From contig DATEDN010000172.1 of assembly GCA_035281645.1 (NCBI GenBank), forward strand, positions 1 through 64,000: a stretch of DNA of 64,000 nucleotides, in the 5' to 3' direction. Each line of letters starts with the position of its first letter. Position 1 is the first letter of the stretch. Below, piece by piece: positions 55,970 through 64,000 of the stretch. This stretch comes from JACCTH01 sp035281645 (GTDB lineage: Bacteria > Actinomycetota > Acidimicrobiia > Spongiisociales > ZC4RG35). Under the pieces are notes generated by a model. That model was given only the letters and a program-made list of their open reading frames with translations, did no database searches and was not told the DNA's origin. The translations under genes and the position numbers were made by a program.

Positions 55970-57196
55970 CTACCGGAGAGGAACGATCTTCTTGACGTCT
56001 CCCTCGTAGGTGAGGATGTAGAGCTCGCCCTGCGAATCGACGCCAAAGCTGTTTATCTGACCGGCTTCTTCGAACCGGAGCTGGTGATCGAGGACTTCAC
56101 CGTCCGCGTATCGAAAGGACCGGACCCACTCCCCACACCAATCGGCGTAGAAATAGTGTCCCCGGAGCTCGGGAATGGCTTCCCCTCGATAGACGAAGCC
56201 ACCGGTGATCGAGCAGCCCTCGTCATGCGTGTACTCGAGCACCGGGAGCGTGAGGTTTTCGGCCGCGGGATCGCATCCGGATTGAAAGCAATGGGTCCCC
56301 TCCATCCGTAGCCAGCCAAAGTTGTACGGCGCCCCCGACAGAGGAACGACGTCAATCTCTTCGTAATCGGAGTGGCCGACGTCGGCGACGTAAAGGAGAT
56401 CCTCGTCAATGGTGAAACGCCAGGGATTACGGAGCCCTTTCGCCCAGACCTCGGGAGCCCCCTCCCCGTCCTGGTAGGGATTGTCCGGAGGGATGGCGTA
56501 CGGCTCGCCCCGGTCCACGTCGAGACGGAGGATCGCCGAGAGAAGACGCGATGGGTCCTGGGAATTGACCGAGGCCGCTCCTCCTTCACCCAATGACATC
56601 CAAAGGTAGCCGTCGGGCCCGAAGAGGAGCATCCCACCGTTGTGTCGTGTGGTGGGTTTATCGAACGCGATCAGTGGCCGCTCGGACGCAGCGTCGGCGA
56701 GACCGGGGTCCTGCGACAGCGAGAACTCCGAGAGCTGGGTTTGTTCAGCCGAAAGCCGGTAGTAGTAGACGAAGAAGCGGCCGTTGTTGGCGAAGTCGGG
56801 GTGGAACGCCATCCCTAACAACCCCTGCTCGATGCCCCCGCTGTTCACGCGATCGCTGAGGTCCAAGAAGGGCTCGGCGCCCAAGGTGCCTTGTTCATCG
56901 AGGATGGATATGACCCCCGTGCGCTCGAGCACGAAGCGACGCGGGTCAGCGGGGGGACTGAGGAGCAAGATCGGTTGCACCAGGTCCGAAATCACTGGTT
57001 CGAGGTCGAGTCCCAGCAGTGGCGCCAGCGTCGTGGTCGGGGCCACGGTTGTCGTCGGGGCGGTGGTTAGAACAGTGGTGGCGGCGGAAGTGACTGAGGT
57101 GACAGCGCCTGTCGCCATCGAGGTAGGCGGTGCCGAGGTGGGACTGGCTGCCAAGGCGCAGGCCCCGAGAAAGACGAGCCCCCAAGGGCGAAGCAA
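55970..57196 (-). CDS. Lipoprotein PQQ-type glucose/sorbosone dehydrogenase-like beta-propeller
   Basis: 408 aa. From TTG 57196, 2 bases after the rarA stop, the N-terminus is a lipoprotein signal with lipobox LGAC (Cys13). A Thr/Val/Ala-rich linker (about 30-62) leads to a six-bladed propeller of the GSDH/Yli-type. Landmarks are LLGMAFHPDFANNGRFFVYY, TRHNGGMLLFGPDGYLW, WAKGLRNPWRFTID, ADVGHSDYEEIDV and INSFGVDSQGELYIL. Family members oxidise sugars with PQQ, but some lack activity. No PQQ genes are in the window. Expected on the outer face of the membrane. The frame to 57316 lies inside rarA. Confidence 0.87.
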   Translation of the reverse strand: MLRPWGLVFLGACALAASPTSAPPTSMATGAVTSVTSAATTVLTTAPTTTVAPTTTLAPLLGLDLEPVISDLVQPILLLSPPADPRRFVLERTGVISILDEQGTLGAEPFLDLSDRVNSGGIEQGLLGMAFHPDFANNGRFFVYYYRLSAEQTQLSEFSLSQDPGLADAASERPLIAFDKPTTRHNGGMLLFGPDGYLWMSLGEGGAASVNSQDPSRLLSAILRLDVDRGEPYAIPPDNPYQDGEGAPEVWAKGLRNPWRFTIDEDLLYVADVGHSDYEEIDVVPLSGAPYNFGWLRMEGTHCFQSGCDPAAENLTLPVLEYTHDEGCSITGGFVYRGEAIPELRGHYFYADWCGEWVRSFRYADGEVLDHQLRFEEAGQINSFGVDSQGELYILTYEGDVKKIVPLR

Positions 57197-57198
57197 GC

Positions 57199-58506
57199 TC
57201 AGCGCCTTTCCTTTTTCATCACCCGGTCGGCTTCCTCCAACCGGGCCGCCACCTCTTCCTCGGCTCCTTCGCGACCCGGCTTGTACAGAATCTGAGGATC
57301 GGAGCCTTCGGGCCAATAGCTCTGTTCGACCACCCCGCCGGGGTGGTCGTGTGGATAGCGGTAGCCCTTGCCGCCACTGGAGCGGAGATGCAAGGGCACT
57401 CGCGGCGAATTGGTATTGGCGACCGCCTCGGTGGCGGCACTGATCGCCCGCGCTACCGAGTTCGACTTGGTTGCCGTCGACAGATAGAGACAGGCTTCTG
57501 TCAAGTTGTACGTTGCCTCGGGCAGCCCGACGTGGGCGAGGGCGTCTGCCGCTGCCACGGCGATTTGAAGGGCGACGGGGTCGGCCAGGCCAACATCTTC
57601 GGAGGCGAAGACGATCATCCGGCGGGCGATGAACTCGGGGTCCTCGCCCGCGGCGATCATCAGATGAAGCCAGAAGAGGGCGGCATCGGGATCCGAGCCC
57701 CGCATGCTCTTGATGAAGGCGGAGATGACGTCATAGTGCTGGTCGCCGGTCTTGTCATAGCGAATGATTCGTCTCTGCAGCGCCTCTTCCACGTCCTCCT
57801 TGGAGATCGTCGCTGACCCTCTCTGCTGAGCGAGGGTGGCCGCCACCTCGAGGCTGTTGAGGGCGAGGCGGGCATCACCTCCGGTCCGTTGGGCGAGATC
57901 GGCTCGAACCTCCGGATCGATGGACAATCCCCGGTCGCCCAACCCGCGGTCCGAGTCCGACAGCGCCCGCTCGATGAGCGCTTCGATGTCGGCAGGGCGA
58001 AGGGGCTCGAGGCGGAAGATCGTCGACCTCGAAATCAACGGCGAATTGACCTCGAAGAAGGGGTTCTCGGTGGTTGCGCCAACCAGGATCACGATCCCGT
58101 CCTCGACACCGGGGAGAAGGGAGTCCTGCTGGCTCTTGTTGAAGCGGTGGATCTCATCGAGGAAGAGAACGGTCCGGCGTTCTTCGGTCTCCAAGCGCTG
58201 GCGAGCCCGCCCTAGCACCTCGCGCACGTCCTTGACGCCCGCCGAGGTAGCGGACAAAGTCTCAAATGCGGCGTCGGTGTGGGCGGCGACCAGGCGGGCG
58301 AGTGTGGTTTTTCCCGTCCCCGGAGGACCCCAGAGGATCATCGAAACCGGGCGCCCGCTCTCCATCATTCTCCGAAAGGCGGCGCCGGGTTTGAGCAAGC
58401 CCGGCTGACCTACTACCTCATCGAGGTTCCCGGGGCGCATTCTGGTGGCCAGTTGAGCCACCGTCCGCAACGTCTCCTCGGCCCGGGCTTCGAAGAGATC
58501 ACCCAT
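57199..58506 (-). CDS. rarA: Replication-associated recombination protein A (MgsA/RarA AAA+ ATPase)
   Basis: Acts at stalled replication forks. 435 aa. RMRPGNLDEVVGQ, Walker A WGPPGTGKTTLARL, Walker B VLFLDEIHRFNKSQQD, sensor ATTENPFFEVN, and the tetramerisation domain with DQHYDVISAFIKSMRGSDPDAAL and RRMIVFASEDVGLADP are intact. ATG 58506 overlaps the aspS stop by 8 bases. Confidence 0.97.
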   Translation of the reverse strand: MGDLFEARAEETLRTVAQLATRMRPGNLDEVVGQPGLLKPGAAFRRMMESGRPVSMILWGPPGTGKTTLARLVAAHTDAAFETLSATSAGVKDVREVLGRARQRLETEERRTVLFLDEIHRFNKSQQDSLLPGVEDGIVILVGATTENPFFEVNSPLISRSTIFRLEPLRPADIEALIERALSDSDRGLGDRGLSIDPEVRADLAQRTGGDARLALNSLEVAATLAQQRGSATISKEDVEEALQRRIIRYDKTGDQHYDVISAFIKSMRGSDPDAALFWLHLMIAAGEDPEFIARRMIVFASEDVGLADPVALQIAVAAADALAHVGLPEATYNLTEACLYLSTATKSNSVARAISAATEAVANTNSPRVPLHLRSSGGKGYRYPHDHPGGVVEQSYWPEGSDPQILYKPGREGAEEEVAARLEEADRVMKKERR

Positions 58507-60229
58507 CGTCGACGATCTCGAGACCGAGCTCCGCGAGTTGGAACGCTTCGACCTCTGTCGGGCTGCCCGCCATGGGATCCTGCCCCGATTGCGTCTTGGG
58601 AAACGGGATCACTTCCCGAATGTTGGCTTCGTTTCGAAGCACCATGAGCAAACGATCGATCCCAAAGGCGAATCCCCCGTGAGGGGGCGTCCCGTAGCGG
58701 AGCGCCCGCAAGAACCATCCGAAGCGACTCTCTTGCTCGGAAGGCGAAATCCCGAGGATGTCGAATACACGTCGCTGTACCTCGGGGTCGTGGATCCGAA
58801 TCGAACCCGAACCGAGTTCCGTGCCATTGACCACCACGTCATAGGCCCGAGCGAGAGCCTCAAGGGGGCGCTCCTCCATGGCCTTCACGTCCTGGGGTGA
58901 GGTAAAAGGATGGTGGAGGAAGGTCAAGCCCCCCTCCCCCGGCTCGAACATTGGAAAGTCGGTCACCCATAGGAATTCGAGGTCCTCGTGGGTCTCTGGG
59001 CGGCCTAGCTGGAGCCGTAGCTGTCCCAACGCCGCGACGGTGGTCAGCCACTCCCCCGCGACCAGCAACAGCACGTCACCGGGGGCGGCGTCGAGTTCCC
59101 GGATCACCTGGCTGACCTCGGCTTCGCTCAAGAACTTGGCAACCGGGGATCGAACGGTTCCGCCTTCTTCGACCACCATCCACACCAGGCCTTTCGCCCC
59201 CAGAGATTTGGCCAAATCGGTGAGCCGGTCGGCGCTCGAGCGGGGAAACTCACGGGGGCCGGCGTTGATCCCACGCACCACCCCTCCCTCTTCGATCGCC
59301 GAGGCGAATCCCCGGAAGTCGGTCGAGGAGAAAACCGGCCCCAGGTCGACGATTTCCATACCGAAGCGCAAATCCGGTTTGTCAACTCCGTACCGGTTCA
59401 TCGACTGGTGCCAGGTCAGACGTCGGAAGGGAAGAGGCGGCTTCTGGCCACGGAGGGTCTCGACCGCGGCGGCGATCGTGAGCTCCACCGCATCCTGCAC
59501 ATCGGCTTCCGACCAGAAGGCTCCTTCCAAGTCCAATTGAGTGAACTCGAGCTGGCGATCGGCCCTGGTGTCCTCGTCGCGATAGCAGCGAGCGATCTGG
59601 AAGTAACGCTCGACACCCGCCACCATCAGCAGCTGCTTGAAGAGCTGGGGCGATTGGGGGAGGGCATAGAAGCTGCCCTGGCGGAGCCGTGATGGCACCA
59701 GCATGTCGCGGGCTCCCTCCGGCGTCGAGCGCACCAAGGTGGGCGTTTCGATCTCGAGGAACCCCAATCCCTCGAGCGTACGGCGAATGGCAGCAATGGC
59801 GTCCGAGCGGGCTCGGAGGTTGGCGGCCATGCGGGGGCGGCGCAGGTCGAGATAACGAAATTCGAGCCGGGTTCGTTCGTCGAGCTCGGTGCGATCGTCG
59901 AGCATGAAGGGAAGGGTGTCGGCGGGGCTGAGCACCTCGATGGCATGCGCGGCCACCTCCACGGCTCCAGTGGCCAGGTCCGGGTTGACGGTGCCCTGGG
60001 GTCGAGGACGCACCTCTCCTTCCACCCGGATACAGAACTCCATCCGTAGCTCTTCGACAATGGCGAGCGCCTCGGGATCCGCCACAACCTGCACCAAACC
60101 CGAGGCGTCCCTCAGGTCGATGAAGGTAACTCCCCCATGATCGCGGCGGCGGGCGATCCAGCCTGCCAGGACTACCTCTTGGGCGGCCGGATCAGCACAG
60201 TCGAGGGCGTGATGGGTGCGAAAGGTCAC
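58499..60229 (-). CDS. aspS: Aspartyl-tRNA synthetase, probably non-discriminating
   Basis: 576 aa bacterial-type AspRS with an N-terminal OB anticodon domain, class II core and GAD insertion (about 280-410). ARCYRDEDTRADRQLEFTQLD, NGTELGSGSIRIHD and FAFGIDRLLMVL are the class II motifs. The anticodon domain has RRRDHGGVTF (His31) and RPQGTVNP (Gly79). These features are associated with enzymes that charge both tRNA(Asp) and tRNA(Asn), with GatCAB converting the latter. That makes a tRNA(Asp/Asn) role likely, though no gat genes are in view. GTG overlaps the hisS stop (GTGA). Confidence 0.96.
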   Translation of the reverse strand: MTFRTHHALDCADPAAQEVVLAGWIARRRDHGGVTFIDLRDASGLVQVVADPEALAIVEELRMEFCIRVEGEVRPRPQGTVNPDLATGAVEVAAHAIEVLSPADTLPFMLDDRTELDERTRLEFRYLDLRRPRMAANLRARSDAIAAIRRTLEGLGFLEIETPTLVRSTPEGARDMLVPSRLRQGSFYALPQSPQLFKQLLMVAGVERYFQIARCYRDEDTRADRQLEFTQLDLEGAFWSEADVQDAVELTIAAAVETLRGQKPPLPFRRLTWHQSMNRYGVDKPDLRFGMEIVDLGPVFSSTDFRGFASAIEEGGVVRGINAGPREFPRSSADRLTDLAKSLGAKGLVWMVVEEGGTVRSPVAKFLSEAEVSQVIRELDAAPGDVLLLVAGEWLTTVAALGQLRLQLGRPETHEDLEFLWVTDFPMFEPGEGGLTFLHHPFTSPQDVKAMEERPLEALARAYDVVVNGTELGSGSIRIHDPEVQRRVFDILGISPSEQESRFGWFLRALRYGTPPHGGFAFGIDRLLMVLRNEANIREVIPFPKTQSGQDPMAGSPTEVEAFQLAELGLEIVDDG

Positions 60230-61584
60230 TCCCCTACCATCCGTGTTACGGCCTCGGCGACGTTGCGTCGGGCGACGAATTCCTGGCTCTGCCGGGAGAG
60301 GCTGCGGACTAGGACCTCGCCCTTGGCCCGCTCCTCGGGGCCCGCCAGCACAACTACCTCGATGCCGCTGCGATCGGCGTATTTCAGCTGCGAGCCGAGC
60401 TTGCGGGGTTCAAGGGAGGATTCGGTGTTGATCCCAGTCCTCCGGAGGTCAGCAGCAATCTGCAGCGCCGCCTCGAGGCCCTCGTCGTCGAGGAGGGCAA
60501 CCAGCACCTTGACCGGGCTTTTGGGGACCGGAAGGATCTCGGCTGACCGTAGCTGCCAAAAGAGTCGGGAAAGACCAATGGAGATCCCCACCCCCGGGAG
60601 CTTGCGATCGGTGTAGTGGCCGGCGAGGTCGTCATAACGGCCGCCCGAGCAAATGCTGCCCAGCTCCGGGTGGGCCGTGAGAGTGGTCTCGTAGACGGTT
60701 CCGGTGTAGTAGTCCAGGCCGCGGGCAATTCCGAGATCGAGGCCAAACCGATGGGAGGGAACTCCCATTTGCCCTAGCAGCGACAGCACTTCTCGGACCT
60801 CACTGACTCCCTGCTCGAGAGCGGCCCCGTTCGCTCTCAACTCGTCGAGCAGGGCAAGGCCACCGTCTCCGGTGACCACCCCCCTCCCCGCCAAGTCGGT
60901 CAGGCGTCGGGCGCTCTCCTCCGACACCCCTAACTGGCGAAGCGAGGCAACCACCTCATCCGGTCCCCGCCGCGAAAGCTTGTCGAGCTCGCGCATCATT
61001 TGGTCGCCCGATTCCATATCGAGGCTGGTCATCAAGCCAGCCAGAAGCTTTCGGTTGCTGATCCCGATGGTGAATTCCCCGATCTCCAGATTGCCGAAAA
61101 CGGTATTGATCACCGCTGGAATTTCGGCGTCGTAGCGGAGGCTGAGGGTGTCCTGGCCCACGACGTCGATGTCGCACTGATAGAACTCCCGAAACCTTCC
61201 TTGCTGGGGACGCTCGCCACGGAAGACTGGTTGCATCTGGTAGCGGCGGAAAGGGAATGTCAGCTCGTTCCGGTGCTCGGCCACATAGCGGGCCAGGGGC
61301 ACCGTCAGGTCGAATCGCAGCGCCAGCTCGGGTTCCTCGCCCTGATCGGCTGCTCCACTCGATTGCGCCAGGTAGACCTGTCGTTCGGTTTCGCCTCCGG
61401 TCTTGCGCAAAAGCAGCTCGGCCAGCTCCATGGTGGGAGTGGCGATGGGGAGGAAGCCATAGCTTTCGAACCCCCTCTTGATGGCGTCGAGCATGTCCTG
61501 GAAGGCAGCCTGATCCATCGGCAAGAGCTCCATCACCCCCGGCATGGTCCGGGGTCGAACGGGCGTGGGTGGAGAAGGGCACAC
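60226..61584 (-). CDS. hisS: Histidyl-tRNA synthetase
   Basis: 452 aa class II synthetase. ALRFDLTVPLARYVAEH, RRYQMQPVFRGERPQQGRFREFYQCD, the histidine loop GIARGLDYYTGTVYE and GGRYDDL identify it, with a C-terminal anticodon domain (about 355-452). The N-terminus reads TPVRPRTMPGVMELLP rather than the common RGTxD motif, a variant of the family. GTG 61584 is chosen; an ATG 13 codons in would cut into this region. It stands 20 bases from the MBL gene. Confidence 0.95.
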   Translation of the reverse strand: MCPSPPTPVRPRTMPGVMELLPMDQAAFQDMLDAIKRGFESYGFLPIATPTMELAELLLRKTGGETERQVYLAQSSGAADQGEEPELALRFDLTVPLARYVAEHRNELTFPFRRYQMQPVFRGERPQQGRFREFYQCDIDVVGQDTLSLRYDAEIPAVINTVFGNLEIGEFTIGISNRKLLAGLMTSLDMESGDQMMRELDKLSRRGPDEVVASLRQLGVSEESARRLTDLAGRGVVTGDGGLALLDELRANGAALEQGVSEVREVLSLLGQMGVPSHRFGLDLGIARGLDYYTGTVYETTLTAHPELGSICSGGRYDDLAGHYTDRKLPGVGISIGLSRLFWQLRSAEILPVPKSPVKVLVALLDDEGLEAALQIAADLRRTGINTESSLEPRKLGSQLKYADRSGIEVVVLAGPEERAKGEVLVRSLSRQSQEFVARRNVAEAVTRMVGE

Positions 61585-61604
61585 GATCGGGGGGGTCAGG
61601 CTAA

Positions 61605-62249
61605 TTAGATGCCTTGCAGGAACGGGTTGTGCCTCCGTTCCGACCCAATCGTCGTCTGCGGCCCATGCCCGGGGAGGACCTGAGTTTCGTCAGGGAGGTC
61701 AAGGACTCGGCTCTTCATCGAGGAAAGGAGCGTCTCCCAGTCACCACCGGGCAGATCCGTCCTTCCCACCGAACGGGCGAAGAGTTGATCGCCCGAAAAC
61801 AGCGTTTCCTGATCTCCGAGGTAAAAGCAACAGTGGCCCGGAGTATGTCCGGGGGTGTGTCGCACCTCGAAGGCGAAGCCCGCCAAGGAAAGGATCTCGG
61901 CATCGATCAGATCGGTTCTGATCTCCGCCGGGGCCCAATCACCCGGCGGGCTGGTGCCAAAAAGCCCCTGCAGCTGGAGAGCCGGCTCGAGCGTTAGATA
62001 ATCGTCTTCGGGGTGGATGTAGACGGCCGCTCCGGTCCGACGCTGAAAGGGGCCGGCGCCTCCCATGTGATCTATGTGGCCGTGCGTCAGCAATAGGGCC
62101 ACCGGGGCCAGATCTTGATCGTTCAGCAGGCGGCCAATGGCCTCGTCGTCGGGAGGAGCGTCGATCACCACCGCCGCCCCGCCTTTTTCCTGAGCCACTA
62201 CATACGTATTGGTCTGGGCCACCCAGAGTGGGCGAGAAAGGAGCAGCAC
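61605..62249 (-). CDS. MBL-fold metallohydrolase (glyoxalase II-like)
   Basis: 214 aa. All metal motifs are present: LLLTHGHIDHMGG, RHTPGHTPGHCCF, LFSGDQLFA and VLPGHG. Members hydrolyse thioesters such as S-lactoyl conjugates. In an actinobacterium lacking glutathione the substrate could be a mycothiol or other thioester (inference). GTG starts directly after the relA stop with no gap, so the two are coupled. A spoT/relA-MBL-hisS order is seen in many Gram-positive bacteria. Confidence 0.92.
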   Translation of the reverse strand: MLLLSRPLWVAQTNTYVVAQEKGGAAVVIDAPPDDEAIGRLLNDQDLAPVALLLTHGHIDHMGGAGPFQRRTGAAVYIHPEDDYLTLEPALQLQGLFGTSPPGDWAPAEIRTDLIDAEILSLAGFAFEVRHTPGHTPGHCCFYLGDQETLFSGDQLFARSVGRTDLPGGDWETLLSSMKSRVLDLPDETQVLPGHGPQTTIGSERRHNPFLQGI

Positions 62250-64000
62250 TCAGGTCTCGGGCTCGGTAACGATCCGATAAGAGGCAAACACCCCATCAAC
62301 CCCTTTCAGGTCGGCCAACAGCCGCGGCAAGGCACCGGGATCGGAGAGTTCGACCTCGTAACGAAGGATGGCCACCCGGTCCCTTCCCGTCACAGACGAC
62401 GAGGCGACGATGTTGCCGCCGAGGTCGGAGATGGCCGCGGTGACATCCCGCAAGAGGCGTGTGCGGTCGAGCGCTTCGACCTGGATCCACACTGCGAAAC
62501 TTCCTACCCGGTCGGGTGGCCAAGACACCTCCACCAACCGGCTGTCATTGAGGTCAGCGATATTGGTACAGGCGGCTTGATGGACCGATACCCCGCGCCC
62601 TACGGTGATGAACCCAACGATCGGGTCGCCCGGGACCGGAGCACAGCAGCGAGCAATGTGGACGAGCATGTCCTCCATCCCTTCGACGATGATTCCGGGC
62701 CCGGGGGCTGAGGTTCGCTTCCGGGGACGGGGCGGGGCGAGAAGGTCCTCCGGCTCCTCATCCGGTCGTACCAGGCGGACCAGGCGATTAACCACCGTGG
62801 ACGCCAGGATCGAACCATCCCCGATGGCAATCAGCAGACCTTCAAGGTCGGTTTTTCCCAGGTCGGTGGCGATATTGGTGAGGAACTCGTCGCGGGCGTT
62901 GGCGGTAAGACCGAGGCCTTCCTTGCGAATGGCCGCTCCCAACAACTCCTTGCCCTCGTTGAGCGCATGCTCTCGCCGCTCGCGGGAGAAGAACGCCTTG
63001 ATCTTCGATTTCGCCCTTGGCGTCCGTACCGAGTTGAGCCAGTCGAGGCTGGGTCCGGCGTCAACCGCCTTGGAGAGAATCACCTCGACGATGTCACCCG
63101 ACTCGAGTTTGGTCGAAAGCGGAAGCAGGCGGCCGTTGATCCGAACTCCGACGCATCGGTTGCCCACCTCGGTGTGGACCGCGTAAGCGAAGTCGATCGC
63201 CGTGGCGGAACGAGGCAGGGCTTTGACATCCCCCGCCGGAGTGAGGACGAAGACCTCGTCCCGGTAGAAGTCAAGCTTGAGGTTCGTCAGGAACTCTTCG
63301 GGGTCTTCGGTTTCAAGCAGCGTCCGGATGTCGCCGATCCAAGGGGCGTCGCTTGCCGACGAGCCCTCCTTGTACCGCCAGTGGGCGGCGATCCCTGACT
63401 CCGCCAGACCGTGCATCTCCTCCGTTCTGATCTGAATCTCGAGTGGTTTGCCATCCGGCCCGATGACGGTGGTGTGGAGGCTCTGATAGAGGTTGACCTT
63501 GGGCATGGCGATGAAATCCTTGAACCGGCCCGAGACCGGAACCCACTTCGAATGGACCAGACCCAGTGCCGCGTAGCAATCCCGGAGGTCATGGGTGATG
63601 ATCCTGATCCCGATCAGATCGAAGATCTCCTCGAATTCGCGCTGGCTCTCGACCATCTTGCGATAGATCGAATACGGGTGTTTTGGTCGACCGGTGACCC
63701 GGGCCGGGATTCCGGAGTCGCTCAAGGCGGCCTCCAACTCCGAAATCACCTTCTCGATGAATACCTCTCGCTCCGGTGATCTTTCGTCCAGCTTGGCCTG
63801 GACCTCGGCGTAGATTCCCGGCTCCAAAATTGCAAAACAGCGGTCTTCGAGCTCATGTTTGATCTCCTGAACCCCGAGTCGATGGGCCAGGGGGACGTAT
63901 ACGTCGAGTGTCTCCAGGGCCACTCTCTGCTGCTTTTCGAGTCGCAAGGCAGAGACCGTCCGGATGTTGTGAAGTCGATCGGCCAACTTCATCAGCAGGA
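62250..64000 (-). CDS. relA: Bifunctional (p)ppGpp synthetase/hydrolase, 5' end missing
   Basis: Stringent-response enzyme; about 583 codons visible, the N-terminal 150-200 residues lie beyond the right edge. The visible part starts inside the HD hydrolase domain (KLADRLHNIRTV). The synthetase domain has GRPKHPYSIYRKM and RFKDFIAMPKVNLYQSLHT; the RxKD signature is that of bifunctional Rel. TGS (ALPRSATAIDFAYAVHTEVG), a zinc-finger-like region (IARCCAPVPGDPIVG) and a C-terminal ACT domain follow. The ATG near 63992 is internal, not the start. Confidence 0.96.
   Translation of the reverse strand, partial: LLMKLADRLHNIRTVSALRLEKQQRVALETLDVYVPLAHRLGVQEIKHELEDRCFAILEPGIYAEVQAKLDERSPEREVFIEKVISELEAALSDSGIPARVTGRPKHPYSIYRKMVESQREFEEIFDLIGIRIITHDLRDCYAALGLVHSKWVPVSGRFKDFIAMPKVNLYQSLHTTVIGPDGKPLEIQIRTEEMHGLAESGIAAHWRYKEGSSASDAPWIGDIRTLLETEDPEEFLTNLKLDFYRDEVFVLTPAGDVKALPRSATAIDFAYAVHTEVGNRCVGVRINGRLLPLSTKLESGDIVEVILSKAVDAGPSLDWLNSVRTPRAKSKIKAFFSRERREHALNEGKELLGAAIRKEGLGLTANARDEFLTNIATDLGKTDLEGLLIAIGDGSILASTVVNRLVRLVRPDEEPEDLLAPPRPRKRTSAPGPGIIVEGMEDMLVHIARCCAPVPGDPIVGFITVGRGVSVHQAACTNIADLNDSRLVEVSWPPDRVGSFAVWIQVEALDRTRLLRDVTAAISDLGGNIVASSSVTGRDRVAILRYEVELSDPGALPRLLADLKGVDGVFASYRIVTEPET

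Overview
The window is dense, high-GC bacterial chromosome, almost all of it on the minus strand. It reads as Actinomycetota, most likely class Acidimicrobiia or a near relative (inference from gene content). The markers are an actinobacterial integration host factor (mIHF), a PriA with no recognisable ATPase motifs, an F420-type oxidoreductase-family gene, Thr-rich linkers in exported proteins, and the actinobacterial chain of aro, efp-nusB, pyr, mihF-gmk-rpoZ-coaBC-metK-priA, def-fmt-rpe and rib genes.

Layout in transcription order (64000 down to 1). (1) 64000-55970: 5'-truncated relA/spoT, an MBL-fold hydrolase, hisS, aspS, rarA, and a lipoprotein beta-propeller sugar dehydrogenase. (2) 55887-46373: alaS, ruvX, mltG, then the shikimate genes aroE, aroC, aroK and aroB, interrupted by a DUF4388 protein and a prepilin peptidase. 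(3) 46411-36741: an accessory insert with a plus-strand F420-type gene, a 2799-residue cyclic beta-glucan synthase (NdvB family) and a translationally coupled alpha/beta hydrolase. (4) 36706-26767: efp-nusB, then the pyrimidine operon pyrR-pyrB-pyrC-carA-carB-pyrD-pyrF. (5) 26746-21428: a second accessory insert with a plus-strand GHL13/DUF4015-like membrane protein, an MBOAT acyltransferase, a DUF459-type SGNH hydrolase and an MFS transporter. (6) 21417-14602: mihF, gmk, rpoZ, coaBC, metK, priA, def, fmt. (7) 14539-9691: rpe, a GGDEF response regulator, ribD-ribE-ribBA-ribH. (8) 9690-803: infC leader and infC-rpmI-rplT, trmH, a small secreted protein, pheST, argF, mpg, tyrS. (9) 802-1: rRNA leader and the 5' end of 16S rRNA.

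Many neighbours are joined by 4-base ATGA, GTGA or CTGA overlaps, which suggests long translationally coupled operons. The overlaps and Shine-Dalgarno (SD) sites also fix several starts that a plain ORF scan misses. infC most likely starts at ATC, pyrR and aroE at CTG (mpg possibly also), and several others at TTG.

The most interesting signals are a PyrR-type RNA hairpin just upstream of the pyrR SD, and an infC leader with an intrinsic terminator plus a distant 9-base pairing partner. A TyrRS lacks both histidines of the HIGH motif, and an ornithine carbamoyltransferase has an altered STRT motif. A 139-bp element with 13-bp inverted ends lies upstream of pyrR, and two envelope-polysaccharide cassettes sit inside housekeeping operons. 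I found no CRISPR array, prophage, insertion sequence or tRNA, and nothing I can defend as a wholly new multi-gene system.
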